From Flavobacteriales bacterium (GTDB lineage: Bacteria > Bacteroidota > Bacteroidia > Flavobacteriales > Parvicellaceae): DNA of 6,712 nt. The notes beneath the pieces were generated by a model. The model ran no database searches, had not been told where the DNA came from, and was given only the letters and a program-made list of their open reading frames with translations. Of this stretch, positions 1-5,606 are shown one piece after another (within the stretch, counting starts at the first letter, position 1; each line of letters opens with the position of its first letter). The stretch spans positions 1-6,712 of the forward strand of contig JAAZYJ010000182.1 in NCBI GenBank assembly GCA_014239715.1. Reading direction: 5' to 3'. The translations under genes and the position numbers were made by a program.

Positions 1-358
1 AAACGCCTCGCTTAAATGTGCTGGCAATAAACCCGCCCAAGTCTGTAATAACGCCTCCGCCAAGATTAATGATGACATCATTGCGCGATACTTTCAGCTC
101 CAACAGAGCCTCCCATACCTGAACACAGACATCAATATTCTTATTTTCCTCACCACTATCAAGCTGAATGATCTCTGCCGCATTTAGATCATCATTGGCT
201 CCTAAAACTTTTGGCCAGCAATGTTTAAAGGTATTCTCATCCGCAATTACAATTGGTCTTTTATCAGGATTCCTTTGAAAATATTCTGCTAGAATTAGCT
301 CTGCTTTTCCAAAAACAATATCATGACCAGCCGAGGCTAAGTGAAAGGTCTCTTTCAT
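1..358 (-). CDS. aroB: 3-dehydroquinate synthase, N-terminal part (cut by left window edge)
   Basis: Cytoplasmic NAD- and metal-dependent enzyme that cyclises DAHP to 3-dehydroquinate, the second step of the shikimate pathway. About 119 codons are visible, roughly the first third of a family of about 350 residues. Seen: an early Rossmann-like strand followed by ADENTFKHC (residues 39-47), an SGEENK segment (68-73) matching the conserved SGExxK, then the glycine-rich NAD-binding signature LGGGVITDLGGF (99-110) and the following STFKRG (113-118). The start is the ATG at 358-356. It gives a normal family N-terminus, and no upstream alternative is needed. It is divergent from proline dehydrogenase across a 75-bp spacer. 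The metal-binding Glu and His residues lie beyond the edge and cannot be checked. The family call is firm; integrity of the rest of the gene is unknown. Confidence 0.95.
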   Translation of the reverse strand, partial: MKETFHLASAGHDIVFGKAELILAEYFQRNPDKRPIVIADENTFKHCWPKVLGANDDLNAAEIIQLDSGEENKNIDVCVQVWEALLELKVSRNDVIINLGGGVITDLGGFIASTFKRGV

Positions 359-418
359 AAAGCAAAGAAAGTAAGAATCGAACAAATAGTGAAGGATATT
401 TTCAATTGGTTGAATAAT

Positions 419-426
419 TATATTTG
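419..426 (+). promoter_or_regulatory. Putative -7 box (TAnnTTTG) for proline dehydrogenase
   Basis: TATATTTG is an exact match to the Bacteroidota -7 consensus TAnnTTTG and lies in the aroB/proline dehydrogenase divergent spacer. It ends only 7 nt before the preferred ATG at 434, so transcription from it would give a leaderless or nearly leaderless mRNA. I see no good TTTG -33 element at the usual distance, and AT-rich DNA produces such matches by chance. The aroB side of the spacer shows no comparable box. Confidence 0.3.
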
Positions 427-433
427 TCATCGA

Positions 434-1603
434 ATGATTTCATTTGATGATACTGAAATAGCGTTTAGAAGCAAATCTAATATCGAGCTGAACAGGGCGT
501 ACAAGCTCTATAAAATTGTCAGCAATAACACCATTGTGTCCTTTGGGAAATGGGCTACAAATGTTGCCCTGGCGGTTAGGTTCCCTATAAAACGAGCGGT
601 TAAAGCGACGATATTCAAACAGTTCTGCGGGGGTGAGACCATAGCAGAATGCAACAATACCATAGAGCAATTGTGGCAGTATGGCATTGGGACAATTCTC
701 GATTATTCAGTTGAGGGAAAGCACGGCGAAGCTAACTTCGAGATCACATGTCAGGAGATCTTAAACACAGTTGAACGTGCCAATCAAGAGGACGCTATTC
801 CGTACAGCGTATTTAAGGTTACCGGTTTGGCTCCGTTCTCCCTGTTAGAGAAAATGAGCAACGGTGTAAAGCTCACAGAAAAAGAGAAAAAAGACCGTAC
901 TGCGTTATACACGCGTGTGGATCGAATTTGCCACGCTGCATTTGAGGCAAACACACCTGTTTTTATTGATGCTGAAGAGTCCTGGATACAGAAAGCAATA
1001 GATGACCTCAGCATGGATATGATGGCCAAATACAATCAAAAACGGGCAATTGTGTACAATACGATTCAGCTATATAGGTGGGACCGACTGGAGTTTATCA
1101 AAACAAGTAAGGAAAAAGCTGAGCGAGGAGGGTTTCTTCTGGGATTGAAGCTGGTGCGGGGAGCTTACATGGAAAAAGAGCGCGACAAAGCTTTGGAAAA
1201 AGGCTATAGATCTCCGATACAGGAAAGCAAGGCAGATACAGATAAAGACTATGATCTATCCTTAGAATACTGTCTAAATAACATTGATCGAATTGAAATA
1301 TGCGCCGGAACTCACAACGAAAAAAGCTCACTATATCTCACCAAACTGATGGAAGCACATCAAATTGAGAAAAATGATCCAAGAATTTGTTTTGCCCAAT
1401 TATTGGGGATGAGTGATCACATTAGCTACAATTTATCAAATGCCGGATACAACGTTGCTAAGTATGTTCCCTACGGACCGGTTGAAGAGGTATTGCCATA
1501 CCTACTGCGCAGGGCAGATGAAAACACATCTGTTGCCGGACAAACCACAAGAGAGCTGTCTTTGATCATGAAAGAAAGAAGAAGAAGAAGAAGAAGCGCT
1601 TAA
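434..1603 (+). CDS. Monofunctional proline dehydrogenase (PRODH)
   Basis: FAD-dependent TIM-barrel enzyme that oxidises L-proline to pyrroline-5-carboxylate, feeding electrons to the respiratory chain. The protein is 389 aa, a single-domain size, so it is not the bifunctional PutA that also carries P5C dehydrogenase. Seen: CGGET (65-69), YSVEGK (91-96), FKVTGLAP (127-134) with the conserved Lys128, FIDAEES (177-183), TIQLYRWD (210-217), LKLVRGAYMEKER (238-250), AGTHNE (291-296) and the C-terminal substrate-binding block YVPYGPVEEVLPYLLRRADENTS (344-366). By family knowledge, Arg359-Arg360 correspond to the arginine pair that binds the proline carboxylate. The ATG at 434 is preferred: the product then begins MISFDDTEIAF, as in related Bacteroidota enzymes. 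An ATG at 341 would overlap the divergent aroB start by 18 bp and add 31 unrelated residues. The C-terminus ends in six arginines encoded by an AGA run. The stop overlaps that of the convergent neighbour. Confidence 0.95.
   Translation: MISFDDTEIAFRSKSNIELNRAYKLYKIVSNNTIVSFGKWATNVALAVRFPIKRAVKATIFKQFCGGETIAECNNTIEQLWQYGIGTILDYSVEGKHGEANFEITCQEILNTVERANQEDAIPYSVFKVTGLAPFSLLEKMSNGVKLTEKEKKDRTALYTRVDRICHAAFEANTPVFIDAEESWIQKAIDDLSMDMMAKYNQKRAIVYNTIQLYRWDRLEFIKTSKEKAERGGFLLGLKLVRGAYMEKERDKALEKGYRSPIQESKADTDKDYDLSLEYCLNNIDRIEICAGTHNEKSSLYLTKLMEAHQIEKNDPRICFAQLLGMSDHISYNLSNAGYNVAKYVPYGPVEEVLPYLLRRADENTSVAGQTTRELSLIMKERRRRRRSA
1577..1596 (+). repeat. AGA trinucleotide microsatellite at the proline dehydrogenase 3' end
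   Basis: Six perfect AGA units (1577-1594) plus two further matching bases. They encode Arg6 just before the terminal Ser-Ala of proline dehydrogenase and are preceded by an imperfect AAAGAA. Whole-unit slippage would change only the number of arginines. A one-base slip would alter the last residues and the stop. On the opposite strand the run is a CTT-rich pyrimidine tract immediately after the stop codon of the convergent gene. Confidence 0.9.
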
Positions 1604-2304
1604 TCACAAATACAATCGAAATCATCCGCGCTACTGTAGATTTCCAATATTCTTGTTTTGAAGCCTTCCTCAACAACAAAAAACAATGTATCTGAAATGC
1701 CTTTCATAAGACGAATCGTGTAAACAGGGTTTGGATTTCTTCTTGGGAAGCTCCTGTCGTTTAGAACAAATCCCTTTTCTAACGCGGAACTCGCGTAAGC
1801 GCTATCTATTCCCGCACATTCAAACTGGCAATCGTTTTTGGTAGTTAGTGCGAACCCATTGTCTCTGAGGTGTTCAAGAACCAGATCATTCGGTTCATAC
1901 AAGACACTTAGCTCGGTCTTACTACTATCATTACAACTACACGTATTATTACGGTCGTGAAATTGAACCACTTCTGATGTGGAGTCGGTCATGCTGACCG
2001 CGAAGGTAACTCTAAGTCCTTCGTGTTCAATACTATATTCTTTCTGATCACCCGATGTTTTACTTTCAGAAAATGAAACAGAACCGGAATTAAGCACATT
2101 GAATATGTCGGTCCTGTTCAATCCGTAACATGCCATTCGGCATGCGTTGAAATCAGAGATCCTGATTTGATTTTCACTAATAAAAGCCTTTACTCTTTTA
2201 CCTGGCAACCATTCACACGATCTGGTTCCGAGAATAAAATAGGTAGCAATTAAACCCATCACCACGCCGATCAGATATACCCTGAGCCTTCTTCCAATTT
2301 TCAT
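1600..2304 (-). CDS. Membrane-anchored protein with duplicated Cys-motif domain (DUF4258-like)
   Basis: Function unknown. The 234-aa product starts with a short basic stretch and one hydrophobic segment (about 9-26), predicting an N-in single-pass anchor with the rest in the periplasm. The sequence before Cys30 is TRSC, not a lipobox. The remainder contains two copies of a roughly 100-residue unit (about 31-124 and 135-233) at a near-constant offset of 104 residues. Matched pairs are Pro34/Pro138, Val38/Val142, Cys55/Cys159, Cys59/Cys163, Gly61/Gly165, Leu71/Leu175, Gly74/Gly178 and Val76/Val180. Each unit has a CxxxC near its start and ends in CxC (122-124, 231-233). The short motif SVSFSESKT (75-83) resembles small membrane-anchored DUF4258 proteins of Bacteroidota, which normally have one unit; that assignment is from memory and tentative. 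It lies 78 bp downstream of the alanine dehydrogenase gene, in the same direction, and may be co-transcribed or have its own promoter. The ATG at 2304 is the only start that includes the anchor. Confidence 0.8.
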   Translation of the reverse strand: MKIGRRLRVYLIGVVMGLIATYFILGTRSCEWLPGKRVKAFISENQIRISDFNACRMACYGLNRTDIFNVLNSGSVSFSESKTSGDQKEYSIEHEGLRVTFAVSMTDSTSEVVQFHDRNNTCSCNDSSKTELSVLYEPNDLVLEHLRDNGFALTTKNDCQFECAGIDSAYASSALEKGFVLNDRSFPRRNPNPVYTIRLMKGISDTLFFVVEEGFKTRILEIYSSADDFDCICD

Positions 2305-2308
2305 GGAA

Positions 2309-2316
2309 CAAAACTA
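2309..2316 (-). promoter_or_regulatory. Putative -7 box (TAnnTTTG) before the Cys-motif protein gene
   Basis: Read on the minus strand, TAGTTTTG exactly matches TAnnTTTG. It ends 4 nt before the ATG at 2304, so a transcript from it would start at or close to the start codon. A TTTG lies upstream, but with a 13-nt gap, shorter than the usual spacing of about 19-21 nt. If real, this gene has its own promoter in addition to any read-through from the alanine dehydrogenase operon. Confidence 0.3.
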
Positions 2317-2325
2317 GTTATTCTA

Positions 2326-2347
2326 GCCACAAACTTGGTTTTGAGGC
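2326..2347. repeat. Imperfect inverted repeat in the ald / Cys-motif protein spacer
   Basis: GCCACAAA (2326-2333) and TTTGAGGC (2340-2347) can pair over 8 positions with one A-A mismatch around a 6-base loop. It sits midway in the 78-bp spacer. Neither strand shows a T-run directly after it, so it is not a convincing intrinsic terminator. It could be a weak hairpin at the end of the porX-tsaE-ald message, a regulator site, or chance. Confidence 0.3.
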
Positions 2348-2382
2348 GCAAATTATTGTCGTAAATTCAACATGAAAATGAC

Positions 2383-3600
2383 CTATATCGCCGCCATAAG
2401 CAGGTTTAGGTCTTTGTATGATAACCCAAATGTTTCACCCAGATAAGATGATGTTAATGTTCCCTTATACATATATACACCGTGTCTGAAACCGGCATTG
2501 TCGTGAATTATCTTATCCATTCCTCCCCCCTCGCCTATATCAATAATCAGCGGAGCAAAGATGTTGCTCAAAGCAAAAGAAGCCGTACGGGGAACACTTG
2601 ATGCGATATTTGGGACACAATAGTGCACGATACCATGCTCCTTATAGGTGGGGTCTTCGTGAGAAGTAACTCTTGACGTTTCAAAACAGCCCCCCTGATC
2701 AATGCTCACATCCACAATTACAGAGCCTTCTTTCATTTCCTTTACCATATTTTCACTGACCACCAACGGTGTCCTTCCTGCCTGCGCCCGCAGAGCTCCA
2801 ATGGCTACATCAGCGCGGCGTAACGCTTTTGCCAACACCTTAGGTGTGATCACTGAAGTGTAAACCCGTTGACCCAAAGCATTTTGCAGTCTTCTAAGCT
2901 TATAAGTAGAATTATCAAACACCTTAACGATCGCTCCAAGCCCCAAAGCCGCCCTTGTTGCAGATTCTGCAACCGTACCTGCCCCAATAATTACAACCTC
3001 AGCAGGAGCTATTCCCGCAACCCCTCCAAGCATCATTCCTCTTCCCATTTCCTCACTTAGGTACCTTCCTGCAGTTAAGATAGCCGTGTTTCCTGCAATT
3101 TCTCCCATCGATCGAATTACCGGGAAAATTCCTGAATTATCTTTCACGTAATCCCAGGCAATTGCAGTCACCTTTTTCTCCATTAACTTTTTAAGGGTAT
3201 TTTTTGGCTGGACAGTGAGTTGCAAAGCTGAAAACAAGGTTTGTCTCAACTGCATAATGTCAATTTCCTCATTTGTCGGAGGCGCTACCTTAAAGATCAG
3301 GTCTGCTTTAAAAACTTCTTCCTTATCATGCACAATTCGAGCCCCTGCTTCGCTGTAATCTGTGTCATTAAAATTTGCCTTTAAACCTGCTTTGGATTCA
3401 ATAACGACTGTGTGGCCATGAGCAGCTAACAGCCCGACCGCTTCGGGTGCCAGAGCTACCCGATTTTCCTTGAACGCTGTTTCCTTTGGGATTCCGATGA
3501 AAAGCTTTTTCTCCTTCTTCCCCACCTCTAGCATTTCTTCCTGAGGCATCAGCGCCGCTTCCTGAGCAAGTGATTTCAGAGTATCGCCGGATACAATCAT
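2383..3600 (-). CDS. ald: Alanine dehydrogenase family protein (Bacteroidota type)
   Basis: Member of the alanine dehydrogenase / transhydrogenase-alpha N-terminal family, which reversibly deaminates L-alanine to pyruvate and ammonia with NAD. 405 aa, about 30 longer than classical Ald because of an N-terminal extension (1-30, including PQEEMLEV) found in the phylum. Seen: GIPKE (36-40), ENRVAL (45-50) with substrate-type Arg47, FKVAPP (103-108) with Lys104, Rossmann loop VVIIGAGTVAE (202-212) with Gly206, Gly208 and Ala211, Asp229 after the second strand (favouring NAD over NADP), VDVSIDQGGCFETSR (296-310) with Asp301, and HYCVPNIASSVPRTAS (326-341). Asp301 fits the catalytic Asp of known Ald. 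The usual catalytic His (Mycobacterium His96) aligns with Gln127 in SALQL, so the exact reaction is less certain than the family. The ATG overlaps the tsaE stop by 4 nt (ATGA), implying translational coupling. It is the third gene of the porX operon. Confidence 0.9.
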   Translation of the reverse strand: MIVSGDTLKSLAQEAALMPQEEMLEVGKKEKKLFIGIPKETAFKENRVALAPEAVGLLAAHGHTVVIESKAGLKANFNDTDYSEAGARIVHDKEEVFKADLIFKVAPPTNEEIDIMQLRQTLFSALQLTVQPKNTLKKLMEKKVTAIAWDYVKDNSGIFPVIRSMGEIAGNTAILTAGRYLSEEMGRGMMLGGVAGIAPAEVVIIGAGTVAESATRAALGLGAIVKVFDNSTYKLRRLQNALGQRVYTSVITPKVLAKALRRADVAIGALRAQAGRTPLVVSENMVKEMKEGSVIVDVSIDQGGCFETSRVTSHEDPTYKEHGIVHYCVPNIASSVPRTASFALSNIFAPLIIDIGEGGGMDKIIHDNAGFRHGVYMYKGTLTSSYLGETFGLSYKDLNLLMAAI

Positions 3601-4007
3601 TGATCTATCGTTATTAATCGGATATTTTCCCGTGCTTGAACGTTAACCCTTACGTAATTATCAGGCAAAAGTTTCCTGATATTTTCAGACCACTCTATGA
3701 AGCAATATTGACCACTGAAAAGATAGTCTTCCATCCCAATATCAACCGCCTCCTTTTCTGACTCCAAACGATAACAATCGATGTGGTAAACGGGGCCGTG
3801 TTTTTCAGAATGATATTCATTTATTATAGGGTATGTTGGGCTCATCGGTTCATCGGCAACTCCAAGCTGACGACAAATTTCTGATATCAATGTTGTTTTT
3901 CCTGCGCCCATTTCTCCGTTCACCAGGACAACACCCTTCGGCAATACATTTACAAGCTGACCAGCTACAATAGGCAGTTCGGATAGATCATTGATTTCTA
4001 CCTGCAT
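3597..4007 (-). CDS. tsaE: tRNA t6A biosynthesis ATPase TsaE (YjeE family)
   Basis: P-loop ATPase that drives turnover of the TsaB-TsaD complex during synthesis of threonylcarbamoyladenosine (t6A37) in ANN-decoding tRNAs. It acts in the cytoplasm and is normally essential. 136 aa, normal for the family. Seen: Walker A GEMGAGKTT (31-39) with Lys37 and Thr38, SPTY (56-59) in the switch region, HIDCYRL (75-81) with the conserved Asp77, Tyr79 and Arg80, and FIEWSE (103-108) with the invariant Glu-Trp. The start ATG (4007-4005) shares one base with the porX stop (TAATG), and its TGA stop overlaps the next gene's ATG, so it is embedded in a coupled operon. Partner genes tsaB, tsaC and tsaD are not in the window. 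Confidence 0.96.
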   Translation of the reverse strand: MQVEINDLSELPIVAGQLVNVLPKGVVLVNGEMGAGKTTLISEICRQLGVADEPMSPTYPIINEYHSEKHGPVYHIDCYRLESEKEAVDIGMEDYLFSGQYCFIEWSENIRKLLPDNYVRVNVQARENIRLITIDQ

Positions 4008-5551
4008 TATTTAGGGTTAAGTTCGACGAAAGGGATAAGTACTTCTTCAAGAGATATTCCACCGTGCTGAAAGGTATTGTTATAAAAGTTAACGTAGTGA
4101 TTGTAGTTGTTCGGATAAACGAAAAAACTATCTTCTTTTGCAAAGATGTATGAGCTGCTCATGTTTTGCTGTGGAAGAAAACAATCTCTGGGATTTCTTA
4201 CTTCAAAAACCTCACTTGCATTGTAATTGAGATTTTTACCTTGTTTGTATCTCAAATTCGAATTCGTATTTCGATCACCGACAACCTTGATTGGGTCATC
4301 AACTTTTATCGTACCATGGTCTGTGGTTAAAAGTACCTTCATCTTGTTTTCTGCAGCTAATTTAAACAGGTCATATAAAGGCGAATGTTCAAACCAGCTC
4401 AAAGTCAAAGATCGGTAAGCAGATTCATCATCTGCAAGCTCCCTGATCACCTCCATATCAGTTCTTGCATGAGACAACATATCTACAAAATTGTATACCA
4501 CTACATTGAGATCATTCTGCAACAAATTTGAAAAATTGTCTACGAGTTTTTTTCCTTTGTTGAGGTTCGTTATCTTATTGTATGAATGTTTTACATTCTT
4601 ACCCAACCTCTTTAAATTCGCTGACAACAGCTCCTTTTCGTAAAGATTCTTCCCACCTTCATCCCGGTCATTTTTCCACCACTGAGGAAACTTCTTCTCT
4701 ATTTCGGTTGGCATCAACCCTGCAAAAAGGGCATTGCGTGCATACTGAGTTGCCGTAGGAAGTATGCTGTAATAAATGTCTTCTTTATCAACGGTATAGA
4801 GGTTTCTTAAAACATTTCTAAGCACCCTCCATTGATCGTATCTCAGATTGTCGATCACAAATAACATGACCGATTGACCTTGTAGGTGGGGTGCAATTTT
4901 TTTCTCGATCAAGGTATGTGACATGACCGGTGGATCTTCAACCCCATTTAACCAGAAGGAATAATTGTCAGAAATAAATCTACAAAAGAGCTGGTTCGCT
5001 TCTTTTTTTTGCATTGCAAAAACTTCGAGCATGCTCTCCTCGTCTGAATTTTCCAGCTCCAGCTCCCAGTGAACCAATTTTTGATAAAACTCGACCCATT
5101 CTTCATGATCCATCCTACCCTGCAGCTCCATGGCTATTTGCCTGAATTCTCGCTGATACGAGGTAGTTGCTTTTTCACTGACCAGTCTTTTCGATTCCAG
5201 GTTCTTTTTAAGTGATAACAAGATCTGATTCGGGTTAACCGGCTTGATCAGGTAGTCAGCAATTTTACCCCCGATTGCACCCTCCATGATTGATTCTTCC
5301 TCACTTTTAGTGATCATAACAATAGGGATCGACGGATGTTTACCTTTTATCCTATCCAAGGTTTCCAGTCCGGATAATCCCGGCATATTTTCGTCTAGCA
5401 ATACCAGATCAAAGTCCTGCTCATCAATTTTATCAATGGCATCGTCTCCGCTGTTTACCGTTTCAACCGAATAGCCCTTGCTTTCCAAGAAAATAACATG
5501 CGGTTTTAACAGATCGATCTCATCATCTGCCCAAAGAATCTTATTACTCAT
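4007..5551 (-). CDS. porX: PorX-type response regulator with PglZ phosphatase-like domain
   Basis: Two-component response regulator. In Bacteroidota, PorX works with sensor PorY and sigma factor SigP to control type IX secretion genes, and its C-terminal domain is a zinc-dependent phosphodiesterase of the alkaline phosphatase superfamily. 514 aa, close to known PorX. Seen: receiver domain (about 1-120) with acidic pair Asp9-Asp10, phosphoacceptor Asp53 in LLDENMPG, Thr81 and Lys103 (LIKP); a helical linker (about 125-200); then the PglZ domain (about 205-514) with FVIDNLRYDQW (231-241, Asp234), PTATQYARN (265-273, candidate nucleophile Thr268), NFVDMLSHAR (354-363, Asp357 and His361), TTDHGT (409-414, Asp411 and His412) and FQHGG (494-498, His496). 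All expected metal-site residues are present. The start at 5551 gives the standard MSNKILWADDE beginning. An ATG at 5617 would add 22 unrelated residues and overlap the divergent HD gene. First gene of the porX-tsaE-ald operon; no DNA-binding domain is seen. Confidence 0.94.
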   Translation of the reverse strand: MSNKILWADDEIDLLKPHVIFLESKGYSVETVNSGDDAIDKIDEQDFDLVLLDENMPGLSGLETLDRIKGKHPSIPIVMITKSEEESIMEGAIGGKIADYLIKPVNPNQILLSLKKNLESKRLVSEKATTSYQREFRQIAMELQGRMDHEEWVEFYQKLVHWELELENSDEESMLEVFAMQKKEANQLFCRFISDNYSFWLNGVEDPPVMSHTLIEKKIAPHLQGQSVMLFVIDNLRYDQWRVLRNVLRNLYTVDKEDIYYSILPTATQYARNALFAGLMPTEIEKKFPQWWKNDRDEGGKNLYEKELLSANLKRLGKNVKHSYNKITNLNKGKKLVDNFSNLLQNDLNVVVYNFVDMLSHARTDMEVIRELADDESAYRSLTLSWFEHSPLYDLFKLAAENKMKVLLTTDHGTIKVDDPIKVVGDRNTNSNLRYKQGKNLNYNASEVFEVRNPRDCFLPQQNMSSSYIFAKEDSFFVYPNNYNHYVNFYNNTFQHGGISLEEVLIPFVELNPK

Positions 5552-5606
5552 ATATTTATTTCTAAAATTGATAGCTTTACGCTGCACTAATTTACGATTC
5601 CACTCA
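5552..5606. promoter_or_regulatory. Divergent porX / HD-hydrolase promoter region
   Basis: This 55-bp AT-rich spacer must contain start signals for both divergent genes unless promoters lie inside coding sequence. On the plus strand TAGCTTTA (5572-5579) matches TAnnTTTG at all but the last base and lies 27 nt before the GTG. No clear -33 partner is seen. On the minus strand I find no good -7 box for porX; the 10 bases before its ATG are almost pure A/T, as is common for translation starts in this phylum. Exact elements are uncertain. Confidence 0.35.

Noticed and set aside
341..433. Upstream ATG at 341 as the start of proline dehydrogenase
   Set aside because: It would overlap the divergent aroB start codon and add 31 residues not resembling the family N-terminus; MISFDDTEIAF at 434 fits the family.
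440..1331. Minus-strand open frames of 76-83 codons within proline dehydrogenase (440-670, 784-1035, 1098-1331)
   Set aside because: They lie wholly inside a well-supported gene on the other strand and have no recognisable motif or plausible gene context.
434..1603. Bifunctional PutA (proline dehydrogenase plus P5C dehydrogenase)
   Set aside because: The reading frame ends after the PRODH barrel at 389 residues, and no aldehyde dehydrogenase sequence follows.
2212..2220. Lipoprotein signal at Cys30 of the Cys-motif protein
   Set aside because: The preceding residues TRS do not fit a lipobox because Arg occupies a position needing a small residue; a simple transmembrane anchor fits better.
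2383..3600. NAD(P) transhydrogenase alpha subunit instead of alanine dehydrogenase
   Set aside because: The IDQGG motif with Asp301 and the HYCVPNIASSVPRTAS block are Ald-like, there is no C-terminal membrane segment, and no transhydrogenase beta gene is nearby.
2869..5474. Plus-strand open frames of 62-63 codons at 2869-3060, 4227-4418 and 5286-5474
   Set aside because: They are antisense to ald and porX, low-complexity or unrecognisable, and do not align with any start signal.
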